Assembly: GCA_016288175.1 (NCBI GenBank)
Contig: JAEEYN010000010.1
Span: 1 to 19,454, forward strand
Source: Bacillota bacterium
GTDB lineage: Bacteria; Bacillota; Clostridia; Christensenellales; CAG-138
Direction: 5' to 3'
DNA: 19,454 bases
The notes below the pieces were generated by a model. The model searched no databases. It was not told the DNA's origin and saw nothing but the letters and a program-made list of their open reading frames with translations. Shown here in pieces: positions 6,937 to 13,987 of the stretch (positions are counted from its first letter, which is position 1; every line of letters begins with the position of its first letter). A program made the position numbers and the translations under genes.

Positions 6937-7212
6937 TTACCAGGTCTGCTGCTGCAGTGTGGTCATATCCTGCTTTGCTGTCTGAATATCCTGCTGCTGT
7001 GCAGGCTTTACCTTATAAAGGTTACGCTGCTTCATTTGCTCGAAGATCGCGTACTGATCGTCCGAGCATTCGCTCATGCAGTTGATAAGCAGACCGCGAA
7101 GATTCATGCAGCCCGATTCGGTGCAGTTGTCGGCATACTGCTTCACTGCAGCGCGTTCGGAATGAAGAAGATCGGTAAGAAGTTCCTGTTCGGTCATGGA
7201 TGAATTGTGCAT
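6937..7212 (-). CDS. CotF-like spore coat protein
   Basis: A 91-aa protein with the Coat F family pattern: an N-terminal MTEQELLTDLLHSERAAVKQY helix, a middle helix with LRGLLINCMSECSDDQYAIFEQM, then the family's characteristic ending of NLYKVKPAQQQDIQ (related to the GWY-x-P ending of CotF proteins). The fold is a ferritin-like helical bundle; the C-terminal tail is Gln-rich. GGAGG lies 8 nt before ATG 7212. It is separated by 15 bp from the upstream coat gene, so the two are one transcription unit and probably pack together in the spore coat. Four Cys residues are present, suited to cross-linking. Mother-cell or forespore timing cannot be fixed from the gene itself. Confidence 0.82.
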   Translation of the reverse strand: MHNSSMTEQELLTDLLHSERAAVKQYADNCTESGCMNLRGLLINCMSECSDDQYAIFEQMKQRNLYKVKPAQQQDIQTAKQDMTTLQQQTW

Positions 7213-7227
7213 ATTCTGTTCCTCCTC

Positions 7228-7524
7228 TCAGTTGCTTGCATTCAGGTATCCGTGCAGAGAATCAAAGTGTCTGTGATGATGCTCTGCCGCGTTTTCTGCA
7301 AGGCTCTTTAGCGCAGGATCATTAAAATACCCTGCGTATACCGAGCATTTCTTGTAGAGGAGCGCCTCGGTATGCATTTCATCCTGAAGGATCGTAAGAT
7401 CCGTCGAGTTCATCGTTCCGACGGACGATGCCGCTTCCGTGTTCCAGTTCATACTTCCGATCGGATTTGAACGGAAAAACGGATCGGTGCCGCCGGTACT
7501 GCCGGTGTAGTTCTTTGTTTGCAT
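7228..7524 (-). CDS. Spore coat-type ferritin-like protein (CotF-like partner)
   Basis: A 98-aa protein. The first 35 residues are Gly/Ser/Thr/Asn-rich and probably disordered; residues 40-98 form two helices (LTILQDEMHTEALLYKKCSVYA and LKSLAENAAEHHHRHFDSLHGYL). The pattern matches short spore coat proteins that pair with CotF-like genes in Clostridia. The HHHRHF cluster and the Glu residues look like, but do not complete, a di-metal ferritin site. GGAGG lies 7 nt before ATG 7524. It is the first gene of the pair, and its Shine-Dalgarno lies in one arm of a long inverted repeat (7529-7593). Confidence 0.72.
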   Translation of the reverse strand: MQTKNYTGSTGGTDPFFRSNPIGSMNWNTEAASSVGTMNSTDLTILQDEMHTEALLYKKCSVYAGYFNDPALKSLAENAAEHHHRHFDSLHGYLNASN

Positions 7525-7528
7525 AGTT

Positions 7529-7598
7529 AACCCTCCGTGATGAGTAGTTCGCAGTCATGCTGCTCTCTTATTATCCTGCGCTCACGAAGGGTTTATTC
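7529..7598 (-). promoter_or_regulatory. Coat-gene control region: sigma-G-like promoter and inverted repeat over the SD
   Basis: Minus strand: GAATA (7598-7594), 18 nt, GATAATA (7575-7569), close to the B. subtilis sigma-G pattern GNATR-N18-CATNNTA with one mismatch (first base of the -10). The inverted repeat AACCCTTCGTGAG (7593-7581) / CTCATCACGGAGGGTT (7544-7529) has 13 paired positions with one wobble and one bulge. An inner CGCAG/CTGCG pair (7580-7576 and 7554-7550) extends it. The right arm contains the Shine-Dalgarno GGAGG of the first coat gene; the left arm fills the promoter spacer. Confidence 0.5.
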
Positions 7599-7619
7599 GT
7601 TGATTTGAAATTTGATCGA

Positions 7620-10019
7620 TCAGGAAGGTGCGCCGGCGGGAATATGCGTTTCGGGCATCCTGATCGCGTTCTGCGGCATTCTTATAAGTGAAGCGCGAAG
7701 CACTTCATCGACATCGTTCACATAGATGATCGTCAGCGCGTCCGTGATATCCTTCGGCACTTCGGCAACATCCTTACGGTTCTTTTCGGGAACCAGAACA
7801 ATTGTTATGCCGGCTCGGACAGCGGCAAGGAGTTTTTCTCTGAGTCCGCCGATCGGAAGTACTCTCCCGCGAAGAGTGATCTCGCCCGTCATTGCGATCG
7901 CCGCTTTCACAGGGATGCCGGTCAGAGCGCTTGTCACAGCAGTCAGCAGTGCAATGCCCGCAGAAGGTCCGTCCTTCGGAACAGCACCTTCGGGAATATG
8001 GATATGCACGTCCGTCTTGCCGTAGAAATCGTTTGCAAGGCCAAGACGGTTTGCTCTTTCACGGATGCACGTGATCGCTGCTTTAGCGCTTTCCTGCATC
8101 ACATCGCCGAGTTGTCCGGTGAGTTCGAGTTTACCGCTTCCGGGCAGCGCTGCAGCTTCTATTTCAAGCGTTTCACCGCCTACGCTTGTCCATGCAAGAC
8201 CGTTGACAAGACCGACTTCCGAAACCTTTTCAGCCGGTTCAAAGCTGAAGGGAGGCGCACCGAGGTATTCGACAATCTTTTTCTTTGTTACAACGATTCG
8301 CTTCTTACCCTTTGCAATATCGCATGCGGCTTTTCTGCAAAGTGCGGCGATCTGCCTTTCAAGGCTACGAACGCCTGCTTCACGGGTATAGCCGTTTATG
8401 ATCTCCCCTATCGTTTCGCGCGGAATGTTTATCATTCGCTTTGTCAGGCCGTGCTTTTCGAGCTGACGCGGGATCAGGTGCCTTGCTGCGATCTCGACCT
8501 TTTCATTCGAAAGATAGCTCGGTACCTCAATGATCTCCATTCTGTCAAGCAGAGGACGCGGGATCCCGGCGGGATTATTGGCAGTCGTGATGAACAGGAC
8601 CTTCGAAAGATCGTACGGCACCTCGAGGAAATGATCGCGGAAAGCGAAATTCTGTGCACTGTCAAGAACCTCGAGCATCGCCGCGGAAGGATCGCCGTGG
8701 TTATCCTGCGCGAGCTTGTCGATCTCGTCGAAAAGGAGTACGGGATTGACTGTTCCGGCCTGCTTCATCGCGTTGATTATCCTGCCGGGCATCGCACCGA
8801 TATATGTGCGCCTGTGGCCGCGGATCTCCGCTTCGTCACGGATACCGCCGAGGCTCATTCGCACGAATTTCCTTCCGAGTGCCCTTGCGATCGATGCCGA
8901 AACGGAAGTTTTGCCGACGCCCGGAGGGCCGACGAAACAGATTATCTGGCCGTTGATCTTTCCGGTCAGTTTACCGACTGCGAGATACTCAATAATGCGC
9001 TGCTTGACCTTTTCGAGCCCGTAATGGTCTTCGTCGAGGATCTTCCTTGCGTTGTCGACATCAAGGTTGTCTTCGCTCATCTCGTAATACGGAAGCTCGA
9101 GCATCGTTTCAATATAGGTGCGCATCGACGGGCTCTCATGTGAACCCGCTGGCAGGGACGCAAAACGAGTGATCTCTTTATCGAGCTTTGCGCGGATATC
9201 ATCCGGATACTTCCCGCTGTTCAGTTTTGCGCGAAACTCTTCTGCTTCGGACTGTTCGTCGGCTCCGAGTTCTTTTTGCGCGGCTTTGATCTGCTCGCGC
9301 AGGAAATATTCCTTCTGGTTTCGGTCTATCGCTTCCTTTACAGCTTCTTCCAGACGCTTTTTGAGTTCGAGAACTTCGTATTCTCGCGTCATGATCCGAA
9401 TCAGCATCAGGCAGCGATCGGTATATGTCTTCGCTTCGATTATCGCCTGTCTGTCCTCCGGCTTTTGGAGGAAGATATTGGCGGTGCGAAAGACATACTC
9501 ATTATCGCCGGAAGATCTTGAAACAAAGGACAGCGTAGTTTTGAGCTGCGCGTTGCCGATCTTTTCGGCGAAGCTTATGCATTTTTCGTTGATCTCTTTG
9601 CGGAAGGGCGCCTCTTTTTCAGCAGTCGTAGGTTCTTCTTCCTTCAAAACGTGCAGATTGGCGGCAAGGTATTCGCCGTATTCAAGGCTTGTGAACGGGA
9701 TGAATTCATCGACTTCCGCCCTGGTAACGCCTTCAACAAGCACTCGAAGGGTTCCGCCTTCGAGTTTCTCCCTGCCCTTGACCTTGCAAAGGCAGCCGAT
9801 CCGATAAATCTCGTCGGGTTCTGCTTCGGTTTTCTTTGCATCCTTCTGCGCACAGAGCATCACATAGCTTTCGCCTGCAGCTGCGGAATTGATCGCTGAG
9901 ATGCTCTTTTCGCGGCCGACGTCAAAGCTCATTGCCGAATACGGCAGTACAACAAGGCCCCGCAGCGGAACTACGGGAATCATCACATATTCTTTCTCGC
10001 TGTTTTCGTTCATAGTCAT
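7620..10019 (-). CDS. lon: ATP-dependent protease Lon (LonA)
   Basis: A 799-aa, full-length LonA. It degrades misfolded and regulatory proteins in the cytoplasm as a hexamer. Order of domains: N-terminal substrate domain (about 12-205), coiled helical region (about 215-300), AAA+ module with Walker A GPPGVGKT (364-371) and Walker B VLLFDEID (427-434), and the C-terminal peptidase with PKDGPSAG containing Ser686 and GGLREKLLAA containing Lys729, the Ser-Lys dyad. A tail of about 25 residues (ending PETHIPAGAPS) extends past the usual end. The start MTMNEN has two possible ATGs (10019 and 10013); AAAGGA lies 4 nt before the first and 10 nt before the second, so the choice is open. It stands alone, with its own promoter and a hairpin in its leader. 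It is not next to clpX or ysxC, as in some Firmicutes. Confidence 0.98.
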   Translation of the reverse strand: MTMNENSEKEYVMIPVVPLRGLVVLPYSAMSFDVGREKSISAINSAAAGESYVMLCAQKDAKKTEAEPDEIYRIGCLCKVKGREKLEGGTLRVLVEGVTRAEVDEFIPFTSLEYGEYLAANLHVLKEEEPTTAEKEAPFRKEINEKCISFAEKIGNAQLKTTLSFVSRSSGDNEYVFRTANIFLQKPEDRQAIIEAKTYTDRCLMLIRIMTREYEVLELKKRLEEAVKEAIDRNQKEYFLREQIKAAQKELGADEQSEAEEFRAKLNSGKYPDDIRAKLDKEITRFASLPAGSHESPSMRTYIETMLELPYYEMSEDNLDVDNARKILDEDHYGLEKVKQRIIEYLAVGKLTGKINGQIICFVGPPGVGKTSVSASIARALGRKFVRMSLGGIRDEAEIRGHRRTYIGAMPGRIINAMKQAGTVNPVLLFDEIDKLAQDNHGDPSAAMLEVLDSAQNFAFRDHFLEVPYDLSKVLFITTANNPAGIPRPLLDRMEIIEVPSYLSNEKVEIAARHLIPRQLEKHGLTKRMINIPRETIGEIINGYTREAGVRSLERQIAALCRKAACDIAKGKKRIVVTKKKIVEYLGAPPFSFEPAEKVSEVGLVNGLAWTSVGGETLEIEAAALPGSGKLELTGQLGDVMQESAKAAITCIRERANRLGLANDFYGKTDVHIHIPEGAVPKDGPSAGIALLTAVTSALTGIPVKAAIAMTGEITLRGRVLPIGGLREKLLAAVRAGITIVLVPEKNRKDVAEVPKDITDALTIIYVNDVDEVLRASLIRMPQNAIRMPETHIPAGAPS

Positions 10020-10031
10020 CTTTTCCTTTCG

Positions 10032-10101
10032 TGCGGAGTGAGCTCGCTCTCCTCCGCATTCGTTTTGAATGCATTATACCTAATAATAACGTTTAATACA
10101 A
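10032..10101 (-). promoter_or_regulatory. lon promoter and 5' leader hairpin
   Basis: Minus strand: TTGTAT (10101-10096, weak -35), 17-nt spacer, TATAAT (10078-10073, perfect -10). The leader then holds TGCGGAG (10058-10052) / CTCCGCA (10038-10032), a 7-bp stem enclosing a second GAG/CTC pair. The hairpin ends a few bases before the Shine-Dalgarno AAAGGA. No CIRCE (TTAGCACTC-N9-GAGTGCTAA) element is present. Confidence 0.65.
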
Positions 10102-10251
10102 CTCACAGTTTTCGGTAAATCAGGATGATCGATCTAAAAGCTGTTCTGTTAATACTGATCCTATCTGATAATACATTTCCTTTCCAGCAAATGTTATTTC
10201 TATTTCAGTCTATAATATCTGCATGTATAATCTTGCTTTATCCATACAAAA

Positions 10252-11253
10252 TTACATGTTTTCGGGTACATTTCGCCTTAAATAGTCGGAAATTTGTGAA
10301 AGTTCAGCCTCATTTTTGCCGTGATTTGCGAGCATATAGCTTTCTATGGCCGAAGCAAGGTCGCTGCCTGTAAAGCGCGCGCCGGCCAACGCTTCTTCTA
10401 CGTGTCCGACGAGCGAAGTATCAAGACAATCCGAATACGCCTTTACAGAACGCACCTGTCCCTGCTTTAGATTGAAATGCAGTTGCACTTCGCCGAACGG
10501 GTACCGGTGGTCGACAGTGCAGTCGAATTCCGGCGTCTTACCGAAACGCCATTCCCAACTGCTTTGAACTTTTCTTCGTGCTTCGATCTCTTTCTTTTCT
10601 TCTTCTGTGAACCTGTATTGCACGGCATCGCCGTATTCGGCCTTAAATGCCTCCAGAACGGCTTTACGCACTTTTTCGACAGAAATATCGGGTATGTACT
10701 CCGAAAGGTTACAGACGCGCGAGCGGACGCTCTCAACGCCTTTTGCGCGCATCTTTTCAGTGGAAACGTTCAGATAGTCCCCGATGTGAGTAAGATCCGC
10801 ATTTACAAGCAGAGTTCCGTGATGAGAACGGTTGCCTTTTGCAAGGCCATAAGCGTTTCCGGAGAACTTTTTCCCGTCAAGCAGTACATCGTTTCGACCT
10901 GAACGCTCAGTTTTGACGCCGTAGCTCTCGACAGCGGAAGTTATGACGCGCATCTGACGGTCGAGATCGTAATCGCTTTCGTGCATTATAAACGAGAAGT
11001 TGAGGTTGCCGCGATCGTGGTAAACGGCTCCCCCTCCCGTATGGCGCCGTACAAGCTGTATGCCGTCCCTTTCAAGCGCCGAGATATTGCATTCCTTCCA
11101 TGCGTTCTGGTTTCGTCCGATTATCACCGCTTGTGAATTGACATAGAAATACATGATCACGTCGCCCTTTTTGACGTTATCGAGAAAGAACCCGTCTCTG
11201 GCGAGGTTATAGTGACCGTCGCCGGAACGCGAAATGCAGATGTAGTTAGCCAT
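10252..11253 (-). CDS. lplA: Lipoate-protein ligase A
   Basis: A 333-aa two-domain lipoate ligase: it activates free lipoate with ATP and attaches it to a lysine of E2 or GcvH proteins in the cytoplasm. The catalytic domain shows RRHTGGGAVYHDRGNLNFSF (69-88), the lipoyl-AMP loop, and GRNDVLLDGKKFSGNAYGL (119-137), with Lys129 in the place of the conserved catalytic Lys. HHGTLLVNADL (144-154) is also typical. Residues about 245-333 form the C-terminal accessory domain (EWRFGKTPEFDC). Such a two-domain enzyme can perform both activation and transfer. AGGGGGT 6 nt before ATG 11253 fixes the start. No lipA, lipB or dehydrogenase complex gene is adjacent, so it serves scavenging of external lipoate. 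It has its own promoter; no clear terminator is visible downstream (10105-10251 holds nothing recognisable). Confidence 0.94.
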   Translation of the reverse strand: MANYICISRSGDGHYNLARDGFFLDNVKKGDVIMYFYVNSQAVIIGRNQNAWKECNISALERDGIQLVRRHTGGGAVYHDRGNLNFSFIMHESDYDLDRQMRVITSAVESYGVKTERSGRNDVLLDGKKFSGNAYGLAKGNRSHHGTLLVNADLTHIGDYLNVSTEKMRAKGVESVRSRVCNLSEYIPDISVEKVRKAVLEAFKAEYGDAVQYRFTEEEKKEIEARRKVQSSWEWRFGKTPEFDCTVDHRYPFGEVQLHFNLKQGQVRSVKAYSDCLDTSLVGHVEEALAGARFTGSDLASAIESYMLANHGKNEAELSQISDYLRRNVPENM

Positions 11254-11287
11254 TGAGAGACCCCCTGTTCGGCTTCAATTCATCACA

Positions 11288-11315
11288 ATTATACACACGG
11301 ACGCTGAAAAATCAA
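11288..11315 (-). promoter_or_regulatory. lplA promoter
   Basis: Minus strand: TTGATT (11315-11310), 16-nt spacer, TATAAT (11293-11288). It lies between the SEC-C gene terminator and lplA, about 35 bp before the ATG. Confidence 0.75.
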
Positions 11316-11332
11316 TAGAACATTTAAAGATA

Positions 11333-11369
11333 AGAACCGCCGTCCGCAAGACGCGAACGGCGGTATTCT
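11333..11369 (-). terminator. Terminator of the icd/SEC-C operon
   Basis: Minus strand stem ACCGCCGTTCGC / GCGGACGGCGGT (one G-T wobble), loop GTCTT, then TCTTATCTTT. The flanking AAGAA/TTCTT can extend the stem. It follows the SEC-C gene stop by 11 bp. Confidence 0.85.
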
Positions 11370-11380
11370 TATTCAGGCTG

Positions 11381-11884
11381 TCAGTCGGCGGACCTTCCGC
11401 AGCACTTTTTGTATTTCTTGCCGCTTCCGCAGGGGCAGGGATCGTTCGGGCCGACCTTTGCTCCGGCGATGAACTGCTTGGAGATGCGCCAATTCTTGGT
11501 GATCTCGTGCCGCTTTTCTTCGGAAAGGACGCCGTCCCATTCCTTGAGGTTGAACAGCCACTCGGCCTTTGCATCGCGCATATTGAAATACAGCTTTTCG
11601 AAATCGATATCGAGCTCGATCTCGCTGTCCGCTTCGATGCTGTCGATGTCAAGGGGCGTTTTGAGGCTCGAATTGATGCCGTCCAGGAAGCCGGCGAAGA
11701 TCGATTCCTCCATATCGAAGGAAGCCGCAAGCTCGCTCGCTTTGCCGGCGATCTTCTTTTCGGGTTCCGCAAGGATCTTCCTGTAAGCTTCGGTCTCTTC
11801 GGCGAAATACCTGTTCCAGAAAGCGTGGACAGCTGCTTCGTCCTTGCTCTCCGTATGGGCTCGCCACTGATCGTACAGACTCAT
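11381..11884 (-). CDS. SEC-C metal-binding domain protein
   Basis: A 167-aa protein of a largely uncharacterised type. Residues 1-145 are helical and acidic (DIDSIEADSEIELDIDFEK) without a recognised domain. The C-terminus is a SEC-C zinc motif, DPCPCGSGKKYKKCCG (149-163), with Cys150, Cys152, Cys161 and Cys162, the same motif found at the end of SecA, where it binds zinc and SecB or ribosomes. Many stand-alone SEC-C proteins have no known function. GGAG lies 7 nt before ATG 11884. It starts 24 bp after icd and shares its transcript and terminator; a functional link with isocitrate dehydrogenase is not known. Confidence 0.87.
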   Translation of the reverse strand: MSLYDQWRAHTESKDEAAVHAFWNRYFAEETEAYRKILAEPEKKIAGKASELAASFDMEESIFAGFLDGINSSLKTPLDIDSIEADSEIELDIDFEKLYFNMRDAKAEWLFNLKEWDGVLSEEKRHEITKNWRISKQFIAGAKVGPNDPCPCGSGKKYKKCCGRSAD

Positions 11885-11908
11885 TTGCTTTCTCCGTTCC
11901 GTTTGATC

Positions 11909-13123
11909 TTATGCGAGCAGCTGCTCCAGCCTCTCGCGAATCTTCTTGATGAAGCCGTCGGTGGTGCAGACGGTCTTGTTCTCCATATCCGCAAGCAGAG
12001 CAAGGTCCTTGGTCATGAAGCCGGCCTGGATGGTTTCAAGGGAAGCCTTCTCAAGCATATCGGCAAAGTGCATGAGCTCCGGCAGGTTGTCCAGCTCGCC
12101 CCTCTTGCGGAGCGCGCCGCTCCATGCGAAGATGGTCGCCATGGAGTTTGTGGAGGTGGACTCGCCGGCCAGGTACTTATAATAGTGCTTGGTAACAGTG
12201 CCGTGCGCGGCTTCGAACTCGTAGTTGCCGTCGGGCGAAACAAGAACGCTGGTCATCATCGCGAGGCTGCCGAATGCGGTCGCGACCATGTCGCTGATAA
12301 CGTCGCCGTCGTAGTTCTTGAGAGCCCAAATGAAGCCGCCGTTGGAGCGGATAACGCGGGCAACAGCATCGTCAATGAGGGTGTAGAAATAGGTCAGGCC
12401 GAGCTCTTCGAACTTTGCCTTATATTTCTCGTCGTAGATCTTCTGGAAGATATCCTTGAAGGTATGGTCATACTTCTTGGAGATGGTATCCTTGGTGGAG
12501 AACCAGAGGTCCTGCTTGGTGCTGATTGCATACTGGAAGCAGGCATTTGCGAAGCTCTCGATTGAATCGTCCTTGTTATAGGTTCCCATCAGAACGCCGG
12601 GGCACTTGAAATCGAAGACGGTCTCATCATAAAGGACATTGCCGTTCTCGTCGGTGAACTTGATCTCTGCTTTTCCGGGGCCGGGAACGCGGAACTCGGA
12701 GCACTTGTAGATATCGCCGTAAGCATGACGGGCAATGGTGATGGGCTTGTTCCAGCTCCTGACGGAGGGCTTGAGGCAGTCCATGGTGATCGGCGCACGG
12801 AAGACGGTGCCGTCGAGAATGGCGCGAATGGTGCCGTTCGGGCTCTTATACATCCTCTTGAGGTTGTATTCGGTCATACGCTGTGCGTTCGGGGTAATCG
12901 TCGCGCACTTGACGCCGACGCCGTATTTCTTGCATGCTTCGGCAGCTTCGACGGTGATCTTATCATCGGTCTCATCCCTCTTTACGAGGCCGAGATCGTA
13001 ATATTCGGTCTTCAGATCAACAAAGGGAAGAATGAGCTCGTCTTTGAGCATCTTCCAGATGATCCTGGTCATTTCGTCGCCGTCCATCTCAACGAGGGGG
13101 GTCTTCATAAGAATCTTCTTCAT
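11909..13123 (-). CDS. icd: NADP-dependent isocitrate dehydrogenase (eukaryotic-type)
   Basis: A 404-aa enzyme that oxidises isocitrate to 2-oxoglutarate with NADP, supplying glutamate carbon and NADPH. The sequence has the features of the dimeric eukaryotic-type branch: MKTPLVEMDGDEMTRIIW (6-23), the isocitrate-phosphate loop SPNGTIR (94-100), ARHAYGDIYK (131-140), then the Mg-binding YDGDVISDMVATAFGSL and the nucleotide-binding FEAAHGTVTKHYYKYL. The ATG at 13123 is used because GGAGG is 10 nt upstream and the protein begins at the family's usual point; a longer frame to 13213 would add 30 non-conserved residues and cross the upstream dyad. In strict anaerobes this enzyme works in an incomplete citrate pathway. 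No aconitase or citrate synthase gene is next to it. SEC-C protein gene follows in the same operon. Confidence 0.97.
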   Translation of the reverse strand: MKKILMKTPLVEMDGDEMTRIIWKMLKDELILPFVDLKTEYYDLGLVKRDETDDKITVEAAEACKKYGVGVKCATITPNAQRMTEYNLKRMYKSPNGTIRAILDGTVFRAPITMDCLKPSVRSWNKPITIARHAYGDIYKCSEFRVPGPGKAEIKFTDENGNVLYDETVFDFKCPGVLMGTYNKDDSIESFANACFQYAISTKQDLWFSTKDTISKKYDHTFKDIFQKIYDEKYKAKFEELGLTYFYTLIDDAVARVIRSNGGFIWALKNYDGDVISDMVATAFGSLAMMTSVLVSPDGNYEFEAAHGTVTKHYYKYLAGESTSTNSMATIFAWSGALRKRGELDNLPELMHFADMLEKASLETIQAGFMTKDLALLADMENKTVCTTDGFIKKIRERLEQLLA

Positions 13124-13174
13124 TGTGTTGGTTCCTCCGATAGTGATTTTTTGAGAATTGCCTATTACCGTGAA

Positions 13175-13214
13175 TTTGGCGCACCGAAACAAAGAACGCT
13201 TCCGGTGCGCCAAA
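13175..13214. repeat. 12-bp perfect inverted repeat upstream of icd
   Basis: TTTGGCGCACCG (13175-13186), 16-nt loop, CGGTGCGCCAAA (13203-13214). Neither side is followed by a T-run, so it is not a standard terminator for mscL; it lies 52 bp before icd and 67 bp after mscL. It may be a leader hairpin, an operator, or a weak terminator. Confidence 0.85.
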
Positions 13215-13280
13215 ACATGTTCTGTTGTTATCCGGCTATCCTCGACGGAAAGCCTTCAGCCGCGGGCAAACAGCGGAGGA

Positions 13281-13742
13281 TTACTCCTCGGGAAGCTCGC
13301 TGGTGCAGTGCGGGCAGCGGGTCGCGTCGTCGGCGATCTCCTGCTTGCAGAAGGGGCAGAGCCTCGGCTTCTTGGCGGGTTCTTCTTCCTTCTTGTTGAA
13401 CTCCTTCATCTTGTTGATGCCCTTAACAACGAAGAAGAGGATAAGGGCGATAAGGATGAAGTTGATGATAACGCTTAAAAGTTTACCGTAAGTCAGGATG
13501 TTAGCTCCTGCTTCGGTTGCTTCCGCAGCGGTCTTGCCTGCGAGCTCGACGCCTTCCACGCCTTTGAGAACGATGTATTTTTCGCTCAGGCTGCCGGTGT
13601 TGAAGATCAAGCCGATGAGAGGCATAAAGATGTCGTTAACGAGGGATGTTACGATCGCACCGAACGCAGTACCGATGATGACACCGATGGCCATGTCCAT
13701 TACGTTGCCCTTCAATGCGAACTTCTTAAATTCTTTCCACAT
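13281..13742 (-). CDS. mscL: Large-conductance mechanosensitive channel MscL with zinc-ribbon tail
   Basis: A 153-aa inner-membrane channel that opens under osmotic downshock. The N-terminal amphipathic helix and first transmembrane helix are clear (MWKEFKKFALKGNVMDMAIG, then VIIGTAFGAIVTSLVNDIFMPLIG), as is the second helix (LLSVIINFILIALILFFVVKG, 88-108). The loop between carries about 40 residues. After the usual cytoplasmic helix (KMKEFNKKEEE) there is an extra zinc ribbon: CPFC (129-132) and CPHC (143-146), with an acidic end. Common MscL proteins end at about 130-150 residues without this motif, though such tails occur in some Clostridia. GGAGG 7 nt before ATG 13742 fixes the start. Single gene with its own promoter. 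Confidence 0.95.
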   Translation of the reverse strand: MWKEFKKFALKGNVMDMAIGVIIGTAFGAIVTSLVNDIFMPLIGLIFNTGSLSEKYIVLKGVEGVELAGKTAAEATEAGANILTYGKLLSVIINFILIALILFFVVKGINKMKEFNKKEEEPAKKPRLCPFCKQEIADDATRCPHCTSELPEE

Positions 13743-13776
13743 AGGAACGCCTCCTGTTTTATTTTGGGGTAATCTA

Positions 13777-13805
13777 AATATACTGCATTTTTGAGTAAAA
13801 TTCAA
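13777..13805 (-). promoter_or_regulatory. mscL promoter
   Basis: Minus strand: TTGAAT (13805-13800), 17-nt spacer, TATATT (13782-13777), about 35 bp before the ATG. Confidence 0.8.
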
Positions 13806-13878
13806 TAGGGAAAAACAATATACCGCCGGTTTTTCGGAGTTTGCGGCGAGCTTTTTTCAAAAGGTTCCGTATTCTTGC

Positions 13879-13907
13879 TTGCCAATGCACATTAAAAAAG
13901 GTATAAT
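13879..13907 (+). promoter_or_regulatory. Promoter of the radical SAM - DUF2344 - rng operon
   Basis: TTGCCA (13879-13884), 17-nt spacer, TATAAT (13902-13907). The predicted transcription start is near 13914, giving a leader of about 63 nt that includes a 7-bp hairpin GCGCCGA-ATG-TCGGCGC (13924-13940). Confidence 0.85.
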
Positions 13908-13913
13908 GTATTT

Positions 13914-13987
13914 GTGAAATTTTGCGCCGAATGTCGGCGCCGGAAAAGGAATACAGCGCTTTTTGCGCGAATTGCTATGACAGATAA
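13914..13987 (+). other. Operon leader with split zinc-ribbon-like reading frame
   Basis: Two overlapping frames give the halves of a small zinc ribbon. From GTG 13914 the frame reads MKFCAEC; the frame of ATG 13931 reads MSAPEKEYSAFCANCYDR and stops at 13987. Joined by a one-base shift near 13934 they give C-x2-C-x13-C-x2-C, like the common KFCxxCGA...FCxxC ribbons. The join lies inside the 7-bp hairpin. No Shine-Dalgarno precedes either start. It may be a decayed or frameshifted small gene, a sequencing indel, or coincidence helped by the repeated TTTTGCGC(C)GAAT at 13920 and 13961. Confidence 0.35.

Noticed and set aside
7529..7593. The inverted repeat considered as a lon terminator
   Set aside because: No T-run on the lon strand and the loop is long; it covers the coat gene SD instead.
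7998..9143. A 381-codon plus-strand frame inside lon
   Set aside because: Antisense shadow of a highly conserved Lon coding region; no RBS or domain.
11507..12565. A 352-codon plus-strand frame across the SEC-C and icd genes
   Set aside because: It crosses two real opposite-strand genes and their spacer, with no family features.
13123..13213. N-terminal extension of isocitrate dehydrogenase to 13213
   Set aside because: The extra 30 residues are unlike the family and run through the 12-bp dyad; GGAGG precedes the ATG at 13123.
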